NCBI GenBank assembly: GCA_947586835.1
Contig: CANPXT010000004.1
Span: forward strand, 1-64,000
Length of the DNA stretch: 64,000 bases
From: an uncultured Alphaproteobacteria bacterium
Lineage (GTDB): Bacteria; Pseudomonadota; Alphaproteobacteria; CAAHEQ01; UBA3637
Direction of reading: 5' to 3'
Position numbers and translations under genes: made by a program. The notes under the pieces are model-generated. The model saw only the letters and a program-made list of their open reading frames with translations. It was not told where the DNA came from and did not search any database. This document shows, in pieces, positions 42,127-50,188 of the stretch. Positions within the stretch are counted from its first letter, which is position 1. The number at the start of each line of letters is the position of its first letter.

Positions 42127-42134
42127 ATTTTTTC

Positions 42135-42163
42135 TTGCAATTTGAAAAAAAAAAGATTATTCT
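42135..42163 (+). promoter_or_regulatory. Promoter of infA
   Basis: TTGCAA (42135-42140), 17 bases, TATTCT (42158-42163), 31 bases before the ATG. Confidence 0.65.
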
Positions 42164-42194
42164 ACTTCCGTTTCGTTCATTTTAAGGAGTTTTT

Positions 42195-42416
42195 ATGGCA
42201 AAAGAAGAAGTCTTGCAATTTACGGGAACAGTTACCGAAGCATTGCCGAACGCCATGTTTCGGGTAACGCTTGAAAACGGCCATGAAATCATTGCTCATA
42301 CATCCGGAAAAATGCGTAAGTTTCGCATTCGCGTCATGGTCGGTGATAAGGTTGAAATTGAAATGACCCCGTATGATTTGTCAAAAGGGCGCATTGCCTT
42401 TCGACATAAAGCATAA
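42195..42416 (+). CDS. infA: Translation initiation factor IF-1
   Basis: 73 residues, a single S1-like OB fold: '[30 protein letters not shown]', '[34 protein letters not shown]' in the standard order (segments of the well-conserved family). It binds the ribosomal A site during initiation. AAGGAG precedes the ATG and a recognisable promoter is present. A 54-base gap separates it from the membrane gene downstream, which is probably cotranscribed. Confidence 0.97.
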   Translation: MAKEEVLQFTGTVTEALPNAMFRVTLENGHEIIAHTSGKMRKFRIRVMVGDKVEIEMTPYDLSKGRIAFRHKA

Positions 42417-42470
42417 TTTTTAAAATCATTTCGGCGCGCCGTTTAAACTTCATTCAAAAGGAGAAGAACC

Positions 42471-43700
42471 ATGGCAACATTTATCAGCGTTTTGCTTTTC
42501 ATCGGAGGACTTTTATATTTAGGGACTCGATTGATATTGTTCCCGTCATTGACGAAGGATTCTTCTCATACCGTTACGCCAATCGTTTATTCATGGCTCA
42601 TTGCCTGTCTTTCGTTCAGTGCTTTATTCGGCGTTTATTGCATTTATTATATTTGCGGATATTTTCTTCCCGGCATGGATGATCCCTGTCTTTTTTCGGG
42701 CGAGTGCGTCATTTATTTAATAATCGGTGCCGTTGCCTTATTGTTAATGCCTTTTTTTCGAAATAAATCATTGCCGATTCAGTTAATTGCTTTATTCGCT
42801 TTCTTTTTGATCGGCAGCACATGCATTCCGGCACCCGCTTATATGAATCCGTGGCTTTTTTATATCTTGTCAGCACTTGTTTGGACAGGCATTTGTCTGA
42901 TACAAACAATCATTGACAGAATTCCCTTAATTTCATATATTTGCAACAGCGCCATCACAATTATACTTGCCTTGGCTTCCAGCAGTTTGTTTAATATGTT
43001 GCCCCCTGTTCTATTTTTTCTGTTTTTAAGCGCATTATTTATTCATATGCTTATTTTCGGATTTATGAAAAAGGCAAATATGTTATTTGAATTTTTTCCG
43101 ATTATCTTTTTAATGAATTGGATAATCGGTTACGGATTTATAACCTTTGCCGCACAAGGACATTTGATTTATTTACCCATTTTCTTCGGATATTCGCTTA
43201 TGGAAACAGGCCTGATTTTAATAACGCGGTTGCTTTTTAAAAACAAATTACCGCTTTTTACCGTTGAAAAAGCATTTTCGAACGGAGCACCCGTAAAAGC
43301 CGTCACACAAAAAGTGTTTTATGCCATTTTATTATTGGGTTTAATCTCTTTGGCGGGAATGAAATCAGAAATAACAACAAAATATTGTTTGGTTGTTTAC
43401 GGTATGGCACTTATCGTTCTTTACAATCTGTATTTGACATTAATTCATAATATGACGAAAGTTACCTTGCGTTCTTCTTTGCAAGATATTATGATGGGAT
43501 TCAAAACATTATTAAACGTTGGACAATCGTGGGTTAAAGAAACAAAAAAAGAAATCGATGATAAAAACTTTATTCCGACAAACACAAACGGCACACAATC
43601 GACATCTTCAAAAACCATGCCGAAAGCAAGTGCTTCAAAAACTTTTGCTCATTCAAAAAAACCAACAACCGAACGTGTCCGAAAACCTAAAAAAAGATAA
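42471..43700 (+). CDS. Polytopic membrane protein of unknown function
   Basis: 409 residues with about ten predicted spans between residues 1 and 325 and a Lys/Thr/Ser-rich C-terminal tail (about 345-409) expected in the cytoplasm. No family motif recognised; the even spacing of hydrophobic segments and few charged residues recall DUF2339-like proteins, a weak resemblance. GGAG precedes the ATG. It lies between infA and uvrB, 12 bases from uvrB, so it is probably part of that transcript. Confidence 0.75.
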   Translation: MATFISVLLFIGGLLYLGTRLILFPSLTKDSSHTVTPIVYSWLIACLSFSALFGVYCIYYICGYFLPGMDDPCLFSGECVIYLIIGAVALLLMPFFRNKSLPIQLIALFAFFLIGSTCIPAPAYMNPWLFYILSALVWTGICLIQTIIDRIPLISYICNSAITIILALASSSLFNMLPPVLFFLFLSALFIHMLIFGFMKKANMLFEFFPIIFLMNWIIGYGFITFAAQGHLIYLPIFFGYSLMETGLILITRLLFKNKLPLFTVEKAFSNGAPVKAVTQKVFYAILLLGLISLAGMKSEITTKYCLVVYGMALIVLYNLYLTLIHNMTKVTLRSSLQDIMMGFKTLLNVGQSWVKETKKEIDDKNFIPTNTNGTQSTSSKTMPKASASKTFAHSKKPTTERVRKPKKR

Positions 43701-43712
43701 TCGAAAACAACA

Positions 43713-45728
43713 ATGATTCCTTTGTATGAACGACCGAATTTAACCGGCGATGCCGATTTTCATTTACACTCCCCGTTTTTACCTGCCGGCGATCAACCGC
43801 AGGCAATTGCCGAGCTTGTGAAAGGCTTAAAAGAAAATAAAAAAAATCAGGTTTTGCTTGGCATTACGGGATCGGGTAAAACATTTACCATGGCGCACAT
43901 TATTTATGAATTAAAGCGTCCGACACTTATTTTGGCACACAATAAAACATTAGCTGCACAGCTTTATTCGGAAATGAAAACGTTTTTTCCCGAAAATGCC
44001 GTGGAATATTTTGTTTCGTATTATGATTATTATCAACCGGAAGCTTATATTCCCCGAACCGATACTTATATTGAAAAAGATTCGGCAATCAATGAGCAGA
44101 TTGATCGGTTACGTCATGCGGCGACACGGCATATTTTGGAACGACGCGATGTGATTATTGTTTCGTCCGTATCGTGTATTTACGGTATCGGCGATGCGGA
44201 ATCTTATTCTTCCATGGCGTTTTCTTTAAGAAAAAACGAAACAATCGATGCGGATGAAATTAAAAAACGCTTGGTTGACTTGCAATATAAACGGAACGAT
44301 TTATCATTCGAGCGTGGTTGTTTTCGCGCAACGGGCGATACATTGGATATTTTTCCGTCGCATTATGAAGATTTGGCATGGCGCATTGCCTTGTTCGGCG
44401 ATGAAATTGAAAGCATTTATGAGTTTGATCCTTTAACGGGTAAAAAAAAGTTAGAGTTAAATGAAATCAGCGTTTTTCCTGCCAGTCATTATGTAACACC
44501 GCGACCGGCTTTATCACAAGCTATTAAAACCATTAAAGAAGAATTAAAAGAACGCTTGGCATTTTTTGAATCGAACGGACAATTATTGGAAGCGGAAAGA
44601 TTATCTCAACGCACAAAATATGACTTGGAAATGTTGGAGGCAACCGGTTCTTGTAAAGGTATTGAAAATTATTCGCGCCATTTAACCGGTCGTAAAGCAG
44701 GTGAAGCACCGCCGACGTTATTTGAATACTTACCGCCCGATGCATTGGTTTTTGTAGATGAAAGCCATGTGACCGTTCCTCAATTAGGAGCTATGTATCG
44801 CGGTGATTTATCGCGTAAATCAACTTTGTCGGAATATGGTTTTCGTTTGCCAAGTTGCAAAGATAATCGTCCGTTAAAGTTCGAAGAATGGAATGTTATG
44901 CGTCCGCGAACTATTTTTGTATCGGCCACACCCGGGCCTTTTGAATTGAATGAAACAAAAGGCGTTTTTACCGAGCAAATTATTCGTCCGACCGGCTTAT
45001 TGGATCCCGAGTGTATTATTCGACCCGTGAAAAATCAAGTGGAAGATTTGATGGCTGAGTGCTTGGAAACGGCAAAACAAGGCGGTCGCGTTTTGGTAAC
45101 AACGCTGACAAAAAAAATGGCGGAGGATTTAACCGAATATTTGCGTGAAAACGGTATTAAAGTGCGTTATTTACATTCGGATATCGATACCTTGGAGCGC
45201 ATTCAAATTATCCGCGATTTACGAATCGGCACGTTTGATGTACTGGTGGGTATTAATCTGCTGCGTGAAGGATTGGATATTCCCGAAGTGGCATTGGTCG
45301 CCATATTAGATGCCGATAAAGAGGGTTTTTTGCGCTCAACGACTTCACTGATTCAAACCATCGGACGGGCGGCACGAAATGTCAACGGTCGCGTTATTTT
45401 ATATGCCGACAAAATGACCAACTCCATTGAAACGGCAGTATCGGAAACAAACCGACGGCGTACGAAGCAACAAGCCTTTAACGCAGAGCATCATATCACA
45501 CCGAAAGGCATTCAAAAAGCTGTTCCGGATTTAATTAAAAACTTTAATGATCTGGTCGGCGGTTCGGATAATAAGACCGATGAAATGACGGGTGATTTTG
45601 ATGAAAACATTGCCGAAGTTATTCAGGCAACACGTAAACAAATGTTGCAAGCGGCGGAAAACTTGAATTTTGAAGAAGCGGCCCTGCTTAGAGATAAAAT
45701 TCACAAACTGGAATCTTTGTTGACTTAA
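43713..45728 (+). CDS. uvrB: Excinuclease ABC subunit UvrB
   Basis: 671 residues. Walker A 'GITGSGKT' (50-57), the DNA-gripping beta-hairpin '[21 protein letters not shown]' region (key residues [10 protein letters not shown]), 'DESH' of helicase motif II (about 350), 'SATPG' and 'QTIGRAARN' motif VI. The C-terminal UVR domain ('LRDKIHKLE') binds UvrC. UvrB verifies damage after loading by UvrA. There is no good Shine-Dalgarno sequence ('gaaaacaaca'), so translation may depend on coupling to the upstream membrane gene 12 bases away. Confidence 0.98.
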   Translation: MIPLYERPNLTGDADFHLHSPFLPAGDQPQAIAELVKGLKENKKNQVLLGITGSGKTFTMAHIIYELKRPTLILAHNKTLAAQLYSEMKTFFPENAVEYFVSYYDYYQPEAYIPRTDTYIEKDSAINEQIDRLRHAATRHILERRDVIIVSSVSCIYGIGDAESYSSMAFSLRKNETIDADEIKKRLVDLQYKRNDLSFERGCFRATGDTLDIFPSHYEDLAWRIALFGDEIESIYEFDPLTGKKKLELNEISVFPASHYVTPRPALSQAIKTIKEELKERLAFFESNGQLLEAERLSQRTKYDLEMLEATGSCKGIENYSRHLTGRKAGEAPPTLFEYLPPDALVFVDESHVTVPQLGAMYRGDLSRKSTLSEYGFRLPSCKDNRPLKFEEWNVMRPRTIFVSATPGPFELNETKGVFTEQIIRPTGLLDPECIIRPVKNQVEDLMAECLETAKQGGRVLVTTLTKKMAEDLTEYLRENGIKVRYLHSDIDTLERIQIIRDLRIGTFDVLVGINLLREGLDIPEVALVAILDADKEGFLRSTTSLIQTIGRAARNVNGRVILYADKMTNSIETAVSETNRRRTKQQAFNAEHHITPKGIQKAVPDLIKNFNDLVGGSDNKTDEMTGDFDENIAEVIQATRKQMLQAAENLNFEEAALLRDKIHKLESLLT

Positions 45729-45768
45729 TTCTTGTTTTTTGATATGTTCGGCATGACAGGAGTTTTCT

Positions 45769-46587
45769 ATGCCAAAAGTTTGTAAAAAGTGCGGTTCTGT
45801 TCTTGGCTTTTTCATTTTACTTTACGGACTTTTTTTGTTCGGATTGTATCAATATCAGGATCACCTGCTTTTTCATCCGGCACCGCGTCAGGTTGCGGGT
45901 CTTTTAACCGAAATGCCGGAACTGAAAGAGGTTCATTATTCTTTTCCGAACGGTGACAGAGTTTATGCGTGGTATAAAAAACCTCAAAACAACAAACCGA
46001 CATTGATTTATTTTCACGGAAACGTTTTGTTTGCCGAATATCATGCCGTTCGATTAAAACCGCTTTATGAGGCAGGCTTCGGTTTACTCATTCCCGAATA
46101 TCGCGGTTTCGGCGATTTAAAAGGAACTCCGTCACAAAGCAGTATGGAAGAAGATGCTTTAACGGCCGTCAAATATTTGTTAAGTACGGGAACAAAAGCC
46201 GATAAAATTATTGTTTACGGTCATTCGCTCGGCACATACGCTGCCGTTTTTGCAGCAGTCAATCAGGAAAAACCTTTGGGCGGTGTTGTGTTGGAAGCCC
46301 CGTTTTTATCGATTGAAAAACTGGCGGAAGAACGCTATCAACCGTTTGTACCCGTATCATTATTATTAAAAAATAAATATCCGACGGAAAAGTATATCGA
46401 CAAAATCAAAACACGTCTTTTTTTGGCACACGGAAAACTTGATGCAACCATTCCTTATCATCACGGATGGACATTATACGAAAAAGCTGAAAATCCGAAA
46501 CTATTTTATGCTTCCGATAAGGCAAATCATTCCGATTTACCTGATTTCGGCTTTATGAAAGCCTTAATTGATTGGCTGAACGAATAG
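45769..46587 (+). CDS. Membrane-anchored alpha/beta hydrolase, Bem46/ABHD13-like
   Basis: 272 residues. A N-terminal span (about 12-29) is followed by 'DHLLFHPAPRQ', typical of the Bem46/YfhR/ABHD13-like family, then 'LIYFHGN' (oxyanion region), 'IPEYRGFG', nucleophile elbow 'YGHSLG' (Ser about 151) and a C-terminal 'ANHSDLPD' histidine. 'LFLAHGKLDATIPYHHG' carries the catalytic Asp. The catalytic domain is probably periplasmic. The physiological substrate is unknown even in studied relatives. AGGAG precedes the ATG. Confidence 0.86.
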   Translation: MPKVCKKCGSVLGFFILLYGLFLFGLYQYQDHLLFHPAPRQVAGLLTEMPELKEVHYSFPNGDRVYAWYKKPQNNKPTLIYFHGNVLFAEYHAVRLKPLYEAGFGLLIPEYRGFGDLKGTPSQSSMEEDALTAVKYLLSTGTKADKIIVYGHSLGTYAAVFAAVNQEKPLGGVVLEAPFLSIEKLAEERYQPFVPVSLLLKNKYPTEKYIDKIKTRLFLAHGKLDATIPYHHGWTLYEKAENPKLFYASDKANHSDLPDFGFMKALIDWLNE

Positions 46588-46692
46588 ATTATGCTTTTAC
46601 AGCGTGCACGAAAAATAATCAATATACTCAAATCAAAAATACTTGCCAATCGGAATAAAAAATGATATTCTTTAAAAGCAAAGGGGATAAAA

Positions 46693-46860
46693 ATGGCTCT
46701 TTTTTATATTTTGCTTCTTTGGTTACTGATTATGTATATCAACAAGAAAAATCATGCCGAACAAACGGATTCTGGAAAAACCGCTCAACGTTCTTTTACT
46801 TCGAATACGACAAAATCGGATGATTCGGAAGATGATTTATATTTCAATGATATGTTTTAG
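46693..46860 (+). CDS. Small single-span membrane protein (55 residues)
   Basis: AAGGGG lies nine bases before ATG 46693. The 55-residue product begins with a hydrophobic helix ('FYILLLWLLIMYI', about 3-16) followed by a Ser/Asp/Glu-rich tail ending in 'DDLYFNDMF'. Hydrophobicity, ribosome site and lack of overlap favour a real small gene. Not recognised. It may be in the uvrB-hydrolase transcript or separate; the metallophosphoesterase gene converges on it. Confidence 0.6.
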   Translation: MALFYILLLWLLIMYINKKNHAEQTDSGKTAQRSFTSNTTKSDDSEDDLYFNDMF

Positions 46861-46873
46861 CCGGCAAATTAAA

Positions 46874-47998
46874 TTATTCCACAAGTTTTCGCCGCAATTT
46901 CAACACCGTAATTTCCGACGGTGCTAAAAAGCGCATTTGCGGACCCCATTGCCCCGACCCGCGCGAAACATATACATTTTTACCGATTTTCAGCCGATAT
47001 AATCCCGCCAACAATCTTGAATTATAATACCAACTGAAAATATGAAACGGAAAAATCTGCCCGCCGTGCGTATGTCCCGAGATAATTAAATCGGCGCTGT
47101 TGGTTTCATTCGGAAAAATCGGTTTATGTGATAACAAAATACGATATTGATCTTCATTTTGACACACCGTTGACCAATTAACAGGCACCTTGAAACGCGC
47201 TGCCGACGGAATATCGGGAATGCCGGCCAGGCAAATGGAACCAAATGAAAGTTTGACATTATCCAAATTAATAAAACCTATCGATTCCAATTGTTTCATA
47301 CTTTGCTGATAGCCCACATAAAATTCATGATTACCGCTTGTAAAATAAACGCCTTCTTTGGCTTTCAAGCGACTTAACAATTGCAAAAGCGGTTGTGTAT
47401 AAACTTTATCATCATCAACGGTATCACCCGGCAGAACAATAATATCGGGATTTAAAGCATTCACCCTTTCCACAAGGCCTTTAATTTTGTCGGGAAGAAT
47501 ACTGCGCGACAAATGAATGTCACTTAACACGACCACGGTTTTATCTTGCTCAATTTTATAGGATTCAATGACCTGCTCTTTCACACGCGGCACTTTCATT
47601 CCTTCATATAAAGCACTCACGGCACACAAAAAAGCCACACCGATTGTGATAAGATTCAACACATTCAACCAATGTACGTTAAACGGCGACGGAATTGCTT
47701 TCACAAATAAAGCACCTATCGTCCAAAGTGCATCTCGAAACAGGGTCAAAACAAGTAAAATAACAGCCGTAACATAAATAAAATAAAGCACATATTGTAC
47801 CACGCGCGTATATTTACCGAAATTACCTGCCATTTCCGGCATGGCAAAAACAGGTAATGCCGCCACGATCAGGCTGAAAAAGAATAAAAGCACTTTGACG
47901 AAAAAATTCACGTTTAACGCATAACCGTATCGAAAAAACAACGGTAACGTTACACAACATCCCATTAAGGACACGGTCGTTGCTATAGCAAAATTCAT
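46874..47998 (-). CDS. Membrane metallophosphoesterase (YkuE/YaeI-like)
   Basis: The start is set at 47998, where AAGGGGA gives normal spacing; the frame could begin seven codons earlier. 374 residues. Four spans occupy residues 1-135. The phosphoesterase domain has 'VVLSDIHLSRS' (metal-binding D-x-H), 'LPGDTVDD', 'TSGNHEFY' and 'SGHTHGGQ', the calcineurin-like blocks in order, ending with 'YVSRGSGQWGPQMRFLAPSEITVL', characteristic of the YkuE/YaeI group (UDP-diacylglucosamine-like or lipid substrates suspected). Catalysis is probably at the membrane surface. Confidence 0.9.
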   Translation of the reverse strand: MNFAIATTVSLMGCCVTLPLFFRYGYALNVNFFVKVLLFFFSLIVAALPVFAMPEMAGNFGKYTRVVQYVLYFIYVTAVILLVLTLFRDALWTIGALFVKAIPSPFNVHWLNVLNLITIGVAFLCAVSALYEGMKVPRVKEQVIESYKIEQDKTVVVLSDIHLSRSILPDKIKGLVERVNALNPDIIVLPGDTVDDDKVYTQPLLQLLSRLKAKEGVYFTSGNHEFYVGYQQSMKQLESIGFINLDNVKLSFGSICLAGIPDIPSAARFKVPVNWSTVCQNEDQYRILLSHKPIFPNETNSADLIISGHTHGGQIFPFHIFSWYYNSRLLAGLYRLKIGKNVYVSRGSGQWGPQMRFLAPSEITVLKLRRKLVE

Positions 47999-48067
47999 CT
48001 TTAAATCCCCTTCAATCAATGTTTATCACAAAAAAGAGTGTGAAAGTCAAGCGTTTTTATCATCGAT

Positions 48068-48730
48068 TTAATGATTCTTTTCTTGAACTTCTTCCGATTG
48101 TTTATTTAATAATTGTTTTAAATGCTCCGCAACCGATTTATCCGCAGGGCTTAACAGCTGCGCGCGCTCTAAATATTCTTTGGCTTTTTGATATTCTTTT
48201 TTCTCTAAATAATACACGCCCAAGTTATCTAAATTCATTACATTATCGGGATAATAAGATAAAATTAATTCGGCATTTTTTTGAAACGCCTCATCTTCCC
48301 TTGCTTGCCATAAGTTTTTTTGAAACGCTTGAAAGCGCGACAACATAAACCGTTTACCGCGTCGTTCATCGGTACCCCATTGCCAATGATGATCATTTTT
48401 TTGTGCTTGCGCCAACGTTTCGGCAATCCCTTTTGTCATACAATCGACATCACCGATGATTTGACAAAAATGAATTTCGCCCAAACGCAACTCCAACCGA
48501 TCGGGAAACAAAGAAATGCCTTTGCGCACAATGCGCAACGTTTTTTGCGTTTGCTTTTGCGCGGTTGATTGATGAAAACGTTGCATTTCAATAAAAACCC
48601 GCCGGGCAGAAAGCATAAAATCGTTTAAAACGGTATCAGCCGTCACGGGCGGACGCGTCAACGCGCCATAAGTCAACAAAAAAAGACCGACTATTAAAAA
48701 AACACTTAAAATTTGCTGTAATTTTGTCAT
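48068..48730 (-). CDS. TPR-repeat protein with N-terminal membrane anchor
   Basis: 220 residues. An N-terminal hydrophobic segment (about 8-25) acts as anchor or uncleaved signal. The C-terminal half has a clear tetratricopeptide pair: 'DNVMNLDNLGVYYLEKKEYQKAKEYLERAQLLSP', residues about 165-200, with the alpha-alpha packing positions (Leu, Gly, Tyr, Ala) present. Probably a periplasmic protein-interaction module. GAGG precedes the ATG. It is 15 bases downstream of the histidine kinase and could be cotranscribed. Confidence 0.78.
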   Translation of the reverse strand: MTKLQQILSVFLIVGLFLLTYGALTRPPVTADTVLNDFMLSARRVFIEMQRFHQSTAQKQTQKTLRIVRKGISLFPDRLELRLGEIHFCQIIGDVDCMTKGIAETLAQAQKNDHHWQWGTDERRGKRFMLSRFQAFQKNLWQAREDEAFQKNAELILSYYPDNVMNLDNLGVYYLEKKEYQKAKEYLERAQLLSPADKSVAEHLKQLLNKQSEEVQEKNH

Positions 48731-48745
48731 TAAATCCTCATACTT

Positions 48746-50146
48746 TTATAAATCAATCGGTAAATAAACCTTAAATGTTGTTCCTTTTTCCATAGAACTT
48801 TCAACATCAATTAAGCCATCGTGATCATATACGATTTGTTGCGCAATGCCCAATCCCAAGCCGGTTCCTTCCACCGATTTTGAACGCAATGAATCGATGC
48901 GATAAAAGCGCTCAAACAATCGATTGATATTTTTCGGCATAATCGGATTACCGATATTATGAACACTGACCAAAACAACTTGTCGAATATCAGACAAATA
49001 TTTATCCGATTTCTGGGGAAATCCGTTACAAAGCTGAACTCCGACCGTTATTTTGGAATGTGTACTGCCATATTTGACGGCATTATCAATTAAATTTTGA
49101 AACACCTGCACCAACAATGTTTTATTCCCCTTGATACGCGGAATATCATGCGAGAGTTTTAAATCAATCGTTTGATGATTATTTTGTGCCTTTACATAAA
49201 GACTGTCTATCACGCTTTTTAACAAATCAGGCAATAAAATCACATCGGTCTGCAAATTTTTCTGCATCATTCTTTCTTTAGAAAGCGCCAATAAATCTTT
49301 GACCAGATGAGTCATCCGCTGTGTTTGTTCCGCAATGAGATTCAAAAACTTATCACGTGCTACTTCATCATCGCGTGCGGGACCCTGCAACGTTTCAATA
49401 CTGCCGGAAATAATGGTTAAAGGGGTTTTAAGTTCATGACTGGCATTGGCAAAAAAATCCGCCTGTTGCTCTTTAAATAATTTCAGTTGCGTAATGTCAT
49501 GTAACATTAACATAATCACGGCTTCATTTCTGGCAGGTGCCGGTAAACTTTCGATGCGCAATTGAAATGTATGCGGTTGCTCGTCGTGATACGACCATTC
49601 CAACCATTCTCTCTTAGATTGTTTTTGACTGACCCTGTTCATGGCCTGTCGAAACGCAGGATCGTTAAAAAAATCATCGGCTGACTGATGCAACACCGTA
49701 TTTCCGAAAAAATTAAGTGCCGTTTTATTGGCAAATACAATTTTTAAATCGGCATTTGTCATTAAAAGCAAATCGGGTAAATTTTCCAAAATGGCCGCAT
49801 CGGATAATGTTTGATTCGACCATAAATTTTTAACGGATAAAAACGCATCGGCCAATCGAAACGAACCGAATATGCCTTTATGAAAGCGCGGTACTTCAAT
49901 TTCCTGTCCCTGCGCCAAGGTGCGTAAATAAGCAATAAACTTCTCCAATTCGTGAAACACGCAAAACATAATAACGGCGGTAATAATAAACACGCCGATA
50001 AAAATGCCCCCCGCCACCGACCAATCAATGCGATGTAACGCTAACATAATTCCCAAAACAAATATAATGGGAATATTTAAAACAACCGTTCGCGCCAAAA
50101 AGCGAAAGAAGCGAAAAAATGTTTTTTGTGCTTTATTTTTTTTCAT
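48746..50146 (-). CDS. PhoR-like sensor histidine kinase
   Basis: The start is set at 50146 (MKKNKAQ...), because the frame before it is not membrane- or kinase-like and overlaps mutS. 466 residues. Two spans (about 20-65), a linker, a PAS domain (about 110-220), HisKA with 'FFANASHELKTPLTIISGS' (phospho-His) and HATPase with N box 'QNLIDNAVKYG', 'GTGLGLGIAQQIV'. The overall plan is that of PhoR, a phosphate-related kinase, but no phoB-type response regulator lies nearby, so the partner is unknown. No Shine-Dalgarno sequence; instead TATAAT lies six bases before the ATG, suggesting a leaderless message. Confidence 0.85.
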   Translation of the reverse strand: MKKNKAQKTFFRFFRFLARTVVLNIPIIFVLGIMLALHRIDWSVAGGIFIGVFIITAVIMFCVFHELEKFIAYLRTLAQGQEIEVPRFHKGIFGSFRLADAFLSVKNLWSNQTLSDAAILENLPDLLLMTNADLKIVFANKTALNFFGNTVLHQSADDFFNDPAFRQAMNRVSQKQSKREWLEWSYHDEQPHTFQLRIESLPAPARNEAVIMLMLHDITQLKLFKEQQADFFANASHELKTPLTIISGSIETLQGPARDDEVARDKFLNLIAEQTQRMTHLVKDLLALSKERMMQKNLQTDVILLPDLLKSVIDSLYVKAQNNHQTIDLKLSHDIPRIKGNKTLLVQVFQNLIDNAVKYGSTHSKITVGVQLCNGFPQKSDKYLSDIRQVVLVSVHNIGNPIMPKNINRLFERFYRIDSLRSKSVEGTGLGLGIAQQIVYDHDGLIDVESSMEKGTTFKVYLPIDL

Positions 50147-50151
50147 AAATC

Positions 50152-50157
50152 GATTAT
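50152..50157 (-). promoter_or_regulatory. Candidate -10 box placing the kinase on a leaderless mRNA
   Basis: Reading the minus strand, TATAAT is followed by six bases and then the kinase ATG, so transcription would begin at or next to the start codon. The -35 region is only a T-rich stretch. By-eye assignment. Confidence 0.4.
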
Positions 50158-50188
50158 ACTTTAAAAAAATAAAAAAAGGAACAGAAAA

